Positions 15,455-23,981 of a stretch of DNA of 30,157 nt are shown here, piece by piece (positions within the stretch are counted from its first letter, which is position 1; every line of letters starts with the position of its first letter). This stretch comes from an uncultured Ruminococcus sp. (GTDB lineage: Bacteria; Bacillota; Clostridia; Oscillospirales; CAG-272). The translations under genes were made by a program, and so were the position numbers. The stretch is taken from contig URUL01000013.1 in NCBI GenBank assembly GCA_900551005.1, positions 1 to 30,157 on the forward strand. Direction: 5' to 3'. The notes under the pieces are model-generated. The model did no database searches. It saw only the letters and a program-made list of their open reading frames with translations, and was not told where the DNA came from.

Positions 15455-16521
15455 GGATAGCCCTCCCAGAAGAAATGGTATGGGTAAATATGCAGCGGGT
15501 TGGATGGGATTAGAAACGCGAGGAAATAGACAGCAAACACAACGACCAAGATATGCCTCGCCAAAATCGCCACCTGCGCCATTTCCGTCCTGCGGCACCG
15601 GATAATTTGCGGGATTAACACCGGAACAAAGGGGATAAAATAGTAATTCATCCGCATGGAAAGTGTATGCAACGGCGCAAATATCTGCAGTACAACGACC
15701 AAAAGCAGAATATTTCTCAGGCCGATCGTATCCTGCGTCAGTTTTTCCTCATCCGGAATGACAAAGGAAAACACACCCAGCATCACAAACAGAATCAGCA
15801 TGGTATATGCACCGGTGCTGGAAATCTCCCCTTCAAATCGGCTGTACTGTGAGAGAACGGTCAGCAGGAAGGAAAAGATCTGCCGGTTAAACACAAATAC
15901 TGCAATGATAGCGGGAATGACTACATAGAGCCATTTTTTGGTGATTTTCACATGGTAGGCTGGGTACAGCAGCAGAAGAAGCGCCGCACTGTTATGAAAT
16001 CCCATAGCCAGGATCACACAAATCAGGAACCGCCAGAATTTCTTTTTGCGAACGAACGGAAAAGCCATCATGCCGATACCAATGGCGATACTCTGGCGAA
16101 TTCCGGAAAACAGCATCACAAACACAGAGGAAATTGCAAACAAAATAATCGTCAGGGAGGCATCGTCTGATTCCCGGCAGTAAAACCTTCCAATCCCCCA
16201 AAAGGGAATCACCGCGGACGCAGCCAAAAAGAACCGATCATTAGAAGACACATAGCTGCATAGCTTACAAAAGACGGCAAACAGCGGCTCGTCACCCATC
16301 GCCTTGAGACTGGAATACTGCATCTTGCTCAGTCGGTGATATATTCCGATGTAATTGGACGTATCATTGCCAATCCTATCATGGCGAAATGCCACCATGA
16401 CGAACATCAGCAGAAAAAAGAACACCAATGCCGCGCGGTTCTTTCGTTCATAACGGATTCCCGGTACAGCAATGTGTTGGATGGCCATAGGTACAAGAAG
16501 CAGTATACAGAACCAAAGCAT
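15451..16521 (-). CDS. EpsG/Wzy-type polysaccharide polymerase
   Basis: A 356-aa polytopic membrane protein with about nine or ten hydrophobic segments and no soluble domain. The extracytoplasmic-loop signature RHDRIGNDTSNYIGIYHRL and the later FSGIRQSIAIGIGMMAF are diagnostic for the EpsG family, a Gram-positive Wzy-like group. It should join flipped repeat units into the long polymer on the outer face. It is translationally coupled (ATGA) to the downstream GT4 and preceded by AAAGGATG as ribosome binding site. It is the only polymerase candidate in the locus. Confidence 0.88.
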   Translation of the reverse strand: MLWFCILLLVPMAIQHIAVPGIRYERKNRAALVFFFLLMFVMVAFRHDRIGNDTSNYIGIYHRLSKMQYSSLKAMGDEPLFAVFCKLCSYVSSNDRFFLAASAVIPFWGIGRFYCRESDDASLTIILFAISSVFVMLFSGIRQSIAIGIGMMAFPFVRKKKFWRFLICVILAMGFHNSAALLLLLYPAYHVKITKKWLYVVIPAIIAVFVFNRQIFSFLLTVLSQYSRFEGEISSTGAYTMLILFVMLGVFSFVIPDEEKLTQDTIGLRNILLLVVVLQIFAPLHTLSMRMNYYFIPFVPVLIPQIIRCRRTEMAQVAILARHILVVVFAVYFLAFLIPSNPLHIYPYHFFWEGYP

Positions 16522-16557
16522 TTTGTGTTCACCATCCTTTCAAATGTCGTTCATTGG

Positions 16558-17508
16558 TTACGCTGTCTTCAGCCTGCGGAATATCAGATAATACACGCGC
16601 CGCAGCAATGGGCGGATTTTTCCGTACAGAAAGATTCCCCATCCCACCCATGTATCTCTCAGAGACAAAAGCCCGCGGGTTCTGCCGATTTGTATGATTT
16701 CCTTCACCCGGTCAGACGGCAAAAACCAGGCATCCGAATGTAAGTACAGCCGCAAAAGATTTCTATCCTGACTGCTCGCCTGCGCAAACGCGCTGGTTAA
16801 ATAATGGCTGATCTGCGCACATTCTTTTTTGAACAGGCTCTGCCCGGTCTGGGTTAACTGATTGCCGTGAATTCTCCCTTTTACCAGCTTTTCCGGGACG
16901 CACCGCAAGGAGCAGCCCCCAAGGAACAGCTTGTACCACATAAAGTAGTCCTGGCAAAAGCGAAGATCTTCATCAAATCCCCCCGCATTCTCCAGCACTG
17001 CTTTTGGAATCAAAAGGGAGCAGCCGTGCAGCGGCGCTTTTTTCAAAAGCATTTCAAGCGCCTCTGTACCGGCATAGATCCGATCCGGTGCAAAGCTTTT
17101 TTTAGCCGGATTTGCGGGAAGCGGCATGGAATGCGCATCAATTTGGCTGGCTTCACAGCAAATAATCGTTTGCTCGTCACAGCCCTGCAGGGCTTCCACC
17201 TGTTTGGATATCTTATCCGGTTCATAGACATCATCATGGGAAAGCCAGGAAAAGTATTCTCCGTGCATATTCCGAATACCCATGTTCAATGCGGAGGATA
17301 CACCGCCATTGGGTTTGGAGAAATAGCGGATGCGATCTCCATAGGACTTGGCAATCTCCTCTGTCTGACCGTTATCCTTTGATCCATCATTTACAACGAC
17401 TACTTCCACATTATGATACGTTTGTGCCAAAGCACTGTCAATGGCTTCGCGCATATAGTTAGAACCGTTGTATACGGGGATGATAATAGAAACAAGTGGT
17501 TCGGACAT
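16558..17508 (-). CDS. GT2 family glycosyltransferase
   Basis: A 316-aa GT-A glycosyltransferase. Motifs in order: LVSIIIPVYNGSNYMREAID, VVVNDGSKDNG, PNGGVSSALNMGI, the metal-binding FSWLSHDDVYEPDK and, later, DEDLRFCQDYFMWYKL. The 'WLSHDD.Y.P.K' wording is found in many capsule and LPS GT2 enzymes. The C-terminal region (IYLIFRRL-like, basic) suggests peripheral membrane attachment. One base separates its start from the preceding GT2 stop, and its ribosome binding site (AGGAAGGG) lies inside that gene. Donor and acceptor are not predictable from the sequence. Confidence 0.9.
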   Translation of the reverse strand: MSEPLVSIIIPVYNGSNYMREAIDSALAQTYHNVEVVVVNDGSKDNGQTEEIAKSYGDRIRYFSKPNGGVSSALNMGIRNMHGEYFSWLSHDDVYEPDKISKQVEALQGCDEQTIICCEASQIDAHSMPLPANPAKKSFAPDRIYAGTEALEMLLKKAPLHGCSLLIPKAVLENAGGFDEDLRFCQDYFMWYKLFLGGCSLRCVPEKLVKGRIHGNQLTQTGQSLFKKECAQISHYLTSAFAQASSQDRNLLRLYLHSDAWFLPSDRVKEIIQIGRTRGLLSLRDTWVGWGIFLYGKIRPLLRRVYYLIFRRLKTA

Positions 17509-17509
17509 T

Positions 17510-18562
17510 TTAAACCCTTCCTTTGATATGCTGAATCAGAATAAGCAGCAGGCAAACCGGCAGAGCAAAACCTTGCTTTGCAAATTGGTAAAATACCTTC
17601 CAATGGAAGGGCATACCTCCTATCTCTAAGTCGTCCAGTGCTTTTTTTCTGCGGGTGTCCCGAAGAACATTACGAACCCGATGAACCTTTGTAGAAATAG
17701 AAGCGCCATCGCTCACAGCATTCAAGCCAGCGCCAAGTGTGCTTAATGCGATCCGGTTTTGGAATGCCTGTACACACTCCTCCTCCAGCTCATGTTCACA
17801 AATGTATTGTTCCATGTAATCGTACAGCAAATTCCATTGCTCCACCAATTTGGGTTTATAGGTAGACGTTTCGGAAGTGCTTACATTTTTTCGATAATGA
17901 TATAGCGGCATGCTGACATATACCATTGAAGTGATATGTGCCATACAGTACAGATTTGTAAGCAAATCTTCCGATGGTCCGATTAAGGCGTTATCGACCA
18001 TTTTAATTTTCCTCAATACATTAGAGGGGTAAAGGTGCGCGCAAACCGTGTTGAAACACTCCATATTTTCCGGCTGACCAATTTCAACGCCGACAGGACC
18101 GCATAGCCGCCTCTCCACCTGTTTCCCTGTCAAAACTATATCACTTGAAAATATGCACTTTGGAAGCGACTTTCCCGGGTATTCCCGCACGTATCCACAC
18201 ATGGCAACACTCGTTCCACATCGCTCCATGGCTGCATAAAGTGTTTCACATATGTTATGCTCGACCCAATCATCGCTGTCGACAAACATAATCAATTGAC
18301 CGCTGCTGCACGAGATTCCCTGCGTTCTTGCCGCAACCAGGCCGGCATTTTCTTGATGAACTATCTTTACATGGCTGAATTTTGAAGCATACTGATGGCA
18401 TATCTCAGAACTTCTGTCCGTTGAGCCATCATTCACAACAATTATTTCAATATTCTCATAAGTCTGGTTCACAAGACTGTCCAGGCATTGTGCAAGGTAT
18501 TTCTCCTGATTATATACTGGTACAACAATACTAATCAGCGGGAGTTTCTCCTGTTCGTTCAT
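17510..18562 (-). CDS. GT2 family glycosyltransferase
   Basis: A 350-aa GT-A enzyme. The N-terminal block is LISIVVPVYNQEKYLAQCLD, followed by VVNDGSTDRSSEI, HQENAGLVAARTQGI and the metal site MFVDSDDWVEHNICE. The middle part (PSEDLLTNLYCMAH, then MPLYHYRKN) matches GT2 enzymes related to EpsJ/CpsI-type hexosyltransferases. It shares organisation with the GT2 at 7632-8588 but is clearly a different sequence. Its start is 20 bp after the GT4 gene, with a CGGAGA ribosome binding site. Confidence 0.9.
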   Translation of the reverse strand: MNEQEKLPLISIVVPVYNQEKYLAQCLDSLVNQTYENIEIIVVNDGSTDRSSEICHQYASKFSHVKIVHQENAGLVAARTQGISCSSGQLIMFVDSDDWVEHNICETLYAAMERCGTSVAMCGYVREYPGKSLPKCIFSSDIVLTGKQVERRLCGPVGVEIGQPENMECFNTVCAHLYPSNVLRKIKMVDNALIGPSEDLLTNLYCMAHITSMVYVSMPLYHYRKNVSTSETSTYKPKLVEQWNLLYDYMEQYICEHELEEECVQAFQNRIALSTLGAGLNAVSDGASISTKVHRVRNVLRDTRRKKALDDLEIGGMPFHWKVFYQFAKQGFALPVCLLLILIQHIKGRV

Positions 18563-18582
18563 AGTCTATCTCCGTCATCTGA

Positions 18583-19770
18583 TCACTCGCTTTGCGAGGA
18601 AATGAGACTATCAGCAGTCATTTCCTTATTGCAAGTACGACATGATCCTAACAACAATTTTTTCCGTTCTAATATTTTCTCACACAGTACATCGCTGTCA
18701 AAATTCTCTTTTGCAAATTTCGCAGCATTCTGTCCCATTGTGGTGTAATCCATTGTACGTATTCGCCTCATTGCCCCCGCCAATGCGTCCGCATCTTTCG
18801 CAGGAACCACGAACGCTGTTTTATTCCGGTCAATGGCATCTATGGGGCCCGGTATATCAGAGACAATTGCTGGTGTGCCCATAGCGGCGGCCTCAATCAC
18901 CACATTACCGAAGCCTTCTCTATAGCTGGGTAGAAGTAAAACATCAATTGCGGCAAAGTAGCGCTCAATGTCTGTTACGGAATCGTGAAACTGAATGTTC
19001 GGATGCTGCCGCGCTTTTTCCATCAGATCTGTATTCAATGTCCGGACATCTTCCATCTGTCCAATTATGAACAACTTTGCATCCGTATGCAAGCCGAAAT
19101 ACGCTTCCAACAGTTCATTGATGCCCTTGTCTCTGGTAATTCGACCAACAAAGCCATATATAAAGTCATCATTGCTGTAACCCAGTTCTTTTCTGACTTC
19201 TCTTCTCCATTGCTCCCGTTTGGCGCAATCAAACCGGTTCAGATCCACACCGCCGCTACTTCCGTTCCATATGACTGTGACCTTTTCTGGTGGAAACAGA
19301 CCTTCTTGGATTCCCATTTCCATATTGGATTTGCTGACACATTCAATCGATGTAGAATAGTGACAGGTGATCTTCTCCAAAGTTTTCAGTACCATTTTTC
19401 CCAATCCAGATGCGCCTAAATAGCGCAAGCCCATTAGGTGGTAGTTTCGTAGGCTACATCCAACTTGCTTTGCCGCAATCGAAGCATACAACGCCGCATT
19501 AGGAGTGGAATACTGTATGAGATCAAATTTTTCTCTTTTGAAAATCTTCTTCATTTCAAGCATAGCCTTAACACCGGCTATGCTGATACCGCGTTCCATC
19601 TGAACAGGGTAATAGTGGATATACTCGGGCAGCGACTGCTCGAACGCATCATCTGTGTTACATATAAAACTAATATCCCAATCCGTGTTCTCGTGAAGAT
19701 ATTCCGCTGTCTTTACTACAAAAGCCGTTAAAGTCGATGAAATTGTTGTTATGAAACATATTTTCTTCAT
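18583..19770 (-). CDS. GT4 family glycosyltransferase
   Basis: A 395-aa GT-B glycosyltransferase. The start at 19770 (MKKICFITTISSTLTAFVVK) is chosen because it matches family N-termini; the open frame upstream is decayed sequence from another GT4. Visible blocks are NYHLMGLRYLG, VSKSNMEMGI, VTVIWNGSSGGVDLNRFD (phosphate-binding loop), YGFVGRITRDKGINELLEAY and the donor site PSYREGFGNVVIEAAAMGTP (E-x7-E). The VGR..RDKG and PSYREGFG wording places it with lipid carrier UDP-GalNAc/bacillosamine-type transferases, which often add the first sugars. It could act just after the PglC-like enzyme (inference). Confidence 0.9.
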   Translation of the reverse strand: MKKICFITTISSTLTAFVVKTAEYLHENTDWDISFICNTDDAFEQSLPEYIHYYPVQMERGISIAGVKAMLEMKKIFKREKFDLIQYSTPNAALYASIAAKQVGCSLRNYHLMGLRYLGASGLGKMVLKTLEKITCHYSTSIECVSKSNMEMGIQEGLFPPEKVTVIWNGSSGGVDLNRFDCAKREQWRREVRKELGYSNDDFIYGFVGRITRDKGINELLEAYFGLHTDAKLFIIGQMEDVRTLNTDLMEKARQHPNIQFHDSVTDIERYFAAIDVLLLPSYREGFGNVVIEAAAMGTPAIVSDIPGPIDAIDRNKTAFVVPAKDADALAGAMRRIRTMDYTTMGQNAAKFAKENFDSDVLCEKILERKKLLLGSCRTCNKEMTADSLISSQSE

Positions 19771-19775
19771 TTTTC

Positions 19776-20147
19776 TGCACACTCCAGATTTGTATTGGCC
19801 ATTCCCCCATGTCAAGAAGGAAGTACGAAGCAGTGACATGCTTTCATAAAGGGACGAACATCCCTCTGATATCCGTGATCGTGAAGCCAGCCCTCCGCTT
19901 CTGCGCACGCCATCGTCTCCTTGTAGTCTTCTTCATAAACCCCGACCATATCTCAAGAACAGGGATTGCATTCCGCAACCGGCTTTCTCATGGCAGCAAA
20001 CAACTCATCAACGCTTTTTCTTGCATCACACATCCAATGGCACAGGAATCTTGTCTCCTTCCCTGCAGGATACTCCGTGACACCGTAGTCCACTAAATCA
20101 ACCCCTGCCCCATTTTGCAAATACGTCTGCTCTCGAATACGATCAAA
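19776..20147 (-). pseudogene. Decayed internal-to-C-terminal fragment of a second GT4 glycosyltransferase
   Basis: On the minus strand directly after the FemAB stop codon, one frame reads TYLQNGAGVDLVDYG, then YPAGKETRFL, VDELFAAMRK, VGVYEEDYKE, GWLHDHGYQRDVRPF, CHCFVLPS and HGGMANTNLECA. These are consecutive blocks of a GT4 donor domain, where the family norm is ...VLPSWHEGMANTNLECAASG. The frame is broken by TGA at 19955-19953 and by TGA at 19814-19812, where the family Trp (TGG) is expected. The GRVMRDKG loop is scrambled (CHWMCDARKS) by a compensating +1/-1 frameshift pair. The N-terminal half and the end are missing. It is a remnant left by recombination and the only stretch over 300 bp in this locus without an intact gene. 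Confidence 0.82.
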
Positions 20148-21185
20148 TCATGCCCTGTATTTTGGAAAAAAACTACTTTCAGAAGGATTTTGTCTCATAT
20201 CCACAAGCATCTGATTCTTTTGCGAATCGAACACTTTTTTGCCGATATGGAACCTCGATAGCTCATCCAGACGAAAAAACGCTTTTTTAAACCGGAAGAG
20301 GCTATCTTCGCTGCTTCCTACGCCACCGCCAAGATAGAGGGTTTTACATCCATTTGCACAACCCCAAAGCGCTGCTTCATATAGAAGCAAATTGCTCGGT
20401 GCCAGATGGGAGAACGCCTGGACAGATCCGGAAAGATGATAGTTCATTCTCCCGTTTGCGCTCAACATAATTGATGCGGCAATCACCTTACCCTCATATT
20501 CCGCATAGAAAACTTGCGCATTTTGCGGAAGGTCGTTTAAAACACTATCATAGAATTGCTTTCCAAAATAGTAGTACGCATCAGCATTGTCCTTATCCAT
20601 CGTACTGTTATAAATATCCCGGAATATTTCGAATATCTCAGGATAACGGCCGTTATAGATTTTTACCCCATTTTTTTGCGCTTTTCGAATGACATTCCGA
20701 TTCTTACTGGTAATATTGGCCCAAATCACTTCAGCGGAAGATAGATTCATAATAAACGTGTTGCCCAAGGGAATCACATCATAAGCGCCAAGAGAATAAG
20801 TATGGTTTTTCAGCACAGGATGAAATCTCACAAATTCAGAAATGATTCCTTCCTGCTGGCACCACCGTTCGTACGCTTGAAAAAGCCTGTCTTTTTTTTC
20901 GCCCTCAATTAACCATCCACCATATCCATACGGCGTAATAAAATCAAAAAATTTATCATGGGTAATCTTATCAGAAAAGAATTTATCGTCGGCAATATCC
21001 CGTTTCATAACCACATTTATGCCACGAACTTGAGAATCTTCATAATAGAACAGCATCGGATCGCCATCACCGTGAATTTGAAAAGCCTTTGCATAGCCGC
21101 TCAGCCAATATACATCGTATTCCTTGAATGAGCGAACAACCGCATCCCACTGCTCCGATTGCTCCATAGTATATACCGTGAGCAT
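20148..21185 (-). CDS. FemAB/GNAT-like acyltransferase
   Basis: A 345-aa protein with the double-GNAT layout of FemABX/PF13480 proteins. Landmarks are YDVYWLSGYAKAF (N-terminal), FFDFITPYGYGGW, IWANITSKNRNVIRKAQKNG, and the C-terminal acceptor region YAEYEGKVIAASIMLSANGR with PSNLLLYEAALWGC, LGGGVGSSEDSLFRFKKAF. Relatives transfer an amino acid from tRNA to peptidoglycan, or acylate sugars and lipids. In this operon it is coupled by a TAATG overlap to the DegT-like gene and, through that, to the ATP-grasp gene. A role in attaching an amino-acyl or other acyl group to a glycan amino sugar is therefore plausible (inference). No signal peptide is visible. Confidence 0.8.
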   Translation of the reverse strand: MLTVYTMEQSEQWDAVVRSFKEYDVYWLSGYAKAFQIHGDGDPMLFYYEDSQVRGINVVMKRDIADDKFFSDKITHDKFFDFITPYGYGGWLIEGEKKDRLFQAYERWCQQEGIISEFVRFHPVLKNHTYSLGAYDVIPLGNTFIMNLSSAEVIWANITSKNRNVIRKAQKNGVKIYNGRYPEIFEIFRDIYNSTMDKDNADAYYYFGKQFYDSVLNDLPQNAQVFYAEYEGKVIAASIMLSANGRMNYHLSGSVQAFSHLAPSNLLLYEAALWGCANGCKTLYLGGGVGSSEDSLFRFKKAFFRLDELSRFHIGKKVFDSQKNQMLVDMRQNPSESSFFPKYRA

Positions 21186-22156
21186 TATTTCCCTTCCTTC
21201 CAGAACTGTTTGATTGTATCAACAATTCTTTGCATATCCTTTTCTGTATATCTCTGATCGCAAACGAGACTGATTTCTTCATCAAAAATACGCTTTGTTT
21301 TATCGCTTAGTACATGATATTCGGTTTTTGGCCAATGAATCGGGAAATAAATCTCATTTTGAATCAACCATTTATGAAGATTATCTCTGTCTTTCACCAA
21401 AATCGGGACAAACATAGGACAGTCATACGGCTTGGGATTCGGAAAAAGCGCAATATCGGAAAAAGCATCAAGTAATACCTTTGCATTATTTCGGTGTGCG
21501 TTTTTTATGAATTCAACGTCAAGCTTTTTCGCAAGCTCAATATCTCTTTCACACGATTTGACAATGCCGATACCGTCAAGCAATTCTTCGGCTTTTGAAA
21601 ACATACGAAGATACTCTTTTGATTGAGATTGATCGGTAATAAATAATTGCTTTTGGCTAATAGCATCTTGTCTTATATCAAAATACGCTTCACAACCGTC
21701 GTCATAATGGATTTCTTCTTTAAATCCCCATGCAAATCCACCGCCGTAAAATGCAGACCATTTGCGAAGACTACCGAAATAATAATCCGCATCATGATAC
21801 CGTTTTGAAAAGAGAGAGTGAGTTATATCTCTGATTACGACACCGTCGTAGTCTTCATACGTTTTATCTGACGAATATCCGAAGTAATCCATGACAAGAA
21901 TTGCGTCTGATGAAAAGGATTTCGGAGGATTTAACGCATCGTAAAACGACACGGAAATCCCATTCTTCAGAAATGGAACAATCATACTTTCGCAACACCA
22001 TTCCGGAAGTGAAACCTCCTTAAACTTGTTTTCGGCAATAATTGCCTGTAGCGCCGAACGCCCCGAAGCAAACCATTTTACATTCTCGGAAAAAACAATG
22101 TTATCACTCGAATCTGTCGGAATACTCCAAAACTCACTGCCAATCTCAGTTCTCAT
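21185..22156 (-). CDS. Divergent DegT/DnrJ-like PLP-dependent protein
   Basis: A 323-aa protein, shorter than typical DegT aminotransferases (about 370-420 aa). Equivalent landmarks survive: a small-residue loop FASGRSALQAII (29-40), the PLP-ring aspartate in GVVIRDITHSLF (D110, normally EDAA), and the Schiff-base lysine in YYFGSLRKWSAFYGGGFAWG (K132). The N-terminal fold block before the loop is much shortened. It may be an aminotransferase, or a PLP enzyme with another activity, acting on the product of the upstream ATP-grasp enzyme. It overlaps that gene by ATGA and the FemAB gene by TAATG, which suggests a stoichiometric three-protein unit. Confidence 0.72.
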   Translation of the reverse strand: MRTEIGSEFWSIPTDSSDNIVFSENVKWFASGRSALQAIIAENKFKEVSLPEWCCESMIVPFLKNGISVSFYDALNPPKSFSSDAILVMDYFGYSSDKTYEDYDGVVIRDITHSLFSKRYHDADYYFGSLRKWSAFYGGGFAWGFKEEIHYDDGCEAYFDIRQDAISQKQLFITDQSQSKEYLRMFSKAEELLDGIGIVKSCERDIELAKKLDVEFIKNAHRNNAKVLLDAFSDIALFPNPKPYDCPMFVPILVKDRDNLHKWLIQNEIYFPIHWPKTEYHVLSDKTKRIFDEEISLVCDQRYTEKDMQRIVDTIKQFWKEGK

Positions 22157-23298
22157 CTTTTTACTTTGCTTTCAATATATTTTCTGGGGTTTCTTTCTTT
22201 ATCAAAATACATGAAGTAGTTCAAACCTTCCTCGTCATTGAAAACGATTTTTGATACTCCCTCATTAACCTTGTGTTTGTAATATAACCATGAATACTTT
22301 TCGCATTCTTCAAAAATGTCTTCATACTGTTGGGTTTTATCTGTTATGAAATATATGCCGGTATAATACGAGTTTAAATTAATAGGTTCCCTACCTTCAA
22401 GCATACCGAGTGCTGCCCAAATAATCCCCGACAAATATGGATATCCGGTACTGAGTTCTGTCAGCGGATATGTAATATGGTCTCCGCCGGGTCTGTCATT
22501 AATCTCAATTAGATATATTTTTTCATCTATTATCTTAATTTCCGTGTGTGACGGACCGTTTGTTATACCGATCGCCGTCAACATATTTGAAATGACATCA
22601 TCCACTTTTATTCTCATTTGATTTGAAATCTCTGCCGGTTGATGATGCCCGAGTTCATTACAATGAGGTGCTCCTGAAGTATCTTTTTCCGTTATCTGTG
22701 TAACATAGTGTCTGCCTTTGTACGATAGCGTCTCTACGGAATACTCTTTCCCGCCATTTAAAAATTCTTCAATCAATACGCCTTGTACTCTTGAATAAGG
22801 AAGAGCCTCGTCAATTGACTTTTCAACTTCACATTGGGAATAGCAGACGTTAACGCCTCTTTTGCCGCCGGCAGCAATAGGTTTAACAACAACCGGGAAA
22901 CTGTTTAATTTTGGCTTTTCGCCACCCGTATACAACAAATACTGCGGTTGATTGAGATCGGCTATATTATTAAGCTTGTTTCTCGTCAAATACTTATTCG
23001 TAATATCTTTTGCAACCGAAACCGGGTTACATAAATATCCGAGCTTCTCCGCAATTTTAGCTGCAGGCAAAATCGTTAATTCGGTTGTGGCAATAACGCC
23101 TTCAACCTTATTTTCTCGGCATATATTAACTATTTTATCGATATCAAAAATGTCAATATTAAAAAAATGATCAACCGAATTACAAGCAACGTCATTTTCA
23201 TTATTTGAAAAGCAATACGTTTCGACAGAAATTGTTTTAGAGCGTTCGGCTAACTCTTTTGACAATATCCCGGAACCGATAATTGCAACCCTATTCAT
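22153..23298 (-). CDS. ATP-grasp ligase
   Basis: A 381-aa carboxylate-amine/thiol ligase fold. The start at 23298 (MNRVAIIGSGILSKELAERS) is chosen because it gives a Rossmann-like N-terminus and an ATGA overlap with the phosphoglycosyl transferase. The ATP-binding segment FPVVVKPIAAGGKRGVNVC (about 130-150), EEFLNGGKEYSVETL and the metal-binding LIEINDRPGGDHITYPL (E, N) are clear. The wording matches the biotin-carboxylase/CarB-like ATP-grasp group that ligates amino acids. Its product may be used by the DegT-like and FemAB proteins encoded directly after it. The substrate cannot be deduced from motifs. Confidence 0.85.
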   Translation of the reverse strand: MNRVAIIGSGILSKELAERSKTISVETYCFSNNENDVACNSVDHFFNIDIFDIDKIVNICRENKVEGVIATTELTILPAAKIAEKLGYLCNPVSVAKDITNKYLTRNKLNNIADLNQPQYLLYTGGEKPKLNSFPVVVKPIAAGGKRGVNVCYSQCEVEKSIDEALPYSRVQGVLIEEFLNGGKEYSVETLSYKGRHYVTQITEKDTSGAPHCNELGHHQPAEISNQMRIKVDDVISNMLTAIGITNGPSHTEIKIIDEKIYLIEINDRPGGDHITYPLTELSTGYPYLSGIIWAALGMLEGREPINLNSYYTGIYFITDKTQQYEDIFEECEKYSWLYYKHKVNEGVSKIVFNDEEGLNYFMYFDKERNPRKYIESKVKR

Positions 23299-23960
23299 TT
23301 GCGTACATATCCATCCTTTTTTTGTTCTTCCCACTGAGCAATTCTATAATTTGAAAAATCACCCTGTTCCTCTCCAGTGATGACAACATCCGAATGTTTA
23401 AGTGTATATCCTATTGTTTCGATTATTATCTTTATATCGTTTTTAAGCGTTACATTTGATACGTATTCAAGATCACATAATATTCTATCATTCCACGACG
23501 CTTTTGTTCGTCCGTGTACCTGAGCATATCCTGTCAATCCCGGTCTGACACTGTGACGATTATGTTCTTCATCAGTATAATACGGCAAATATTCAATACT
23601 CCACGGTCTTGGTCCCACGATTGCCATATCGCCGACTAATATATTCAGCAGTTCTCCGATTTCATCGAGCGATGTTTTTCGAAGAAACCGCCCGTATTTG
23701 TTAAGTCTTTGCTCATCCGGCAAAAGATTTCCGTCTTTATCTTTCCCATTTGACATCGTACGGAACTTTATGAGCTTAAAAATTCTTTCTTTTCCGGTTT
23801 TGGGATCTATTCTTCCCGGTCTCGGTTGTACAAAAAACGGATTACCGCGCATGGCAATCGCGCCGACTATGGTCAGGATCAAGAGAACAGGGGACAGTAC
23901 AATCAGTGCAAGCAAGGACAGGGTAAAATCAAAGAATCTTTTCCAGTACTTTGCGTACAT
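23295..23960 (-). CDS. Monotopic phosphoglycosyl transferase (PglC-like)
   Basis: A 221-aa enzyme with one N-terminal re-entrant membrane helix (FDFTLSLLALIVLSPVLLIL, residues 11-30) and the minimal catalytic domain of the small PGT superfamily. Motifs: KLIKFRTMS (63-70), the Asp-Glu catalytic dyad in TSLDEIGELLN (D99, E100), VGPRP (115-119) and RPGLTGYAQVHGR. It transfers a sugar phosphate from a UDP-sugar to undecaprenyl phosphate and so starts each repeat unit. The neighbouring DegT aminotransferase suggests an amino sugar such as a bacillosamine-type sugar as the first residue (inference). The ribosome binding site GAGGAG precedes the ATG, and the gene overlaps the ATP-grasp gene by ATGA. 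Confidence 0.92.
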   Translation of the reverse strand: MYAKYWKRFFDFTLSLLALIVLSPVLLILTIVGAIAMRGNPFFVQPRPGRIDPKTGKERIFKLIKFRTMSNGKDKDGNLLPDEQRLNKYGRFLRKTSLDEIGELLNILVGDMAIVGPRPWSIEYLPYYTDEEHNRHSVRPGLTGYAQVHGRTKASWNDRILCDLEYVSNVTLKNDIKIIIETIGYTLKHSDVVITGEEQGDFSNYRIAQWEEQKKDGYVRK

Positions 23961-23981
23961 ATATGTAACTCCTCGATCAAT

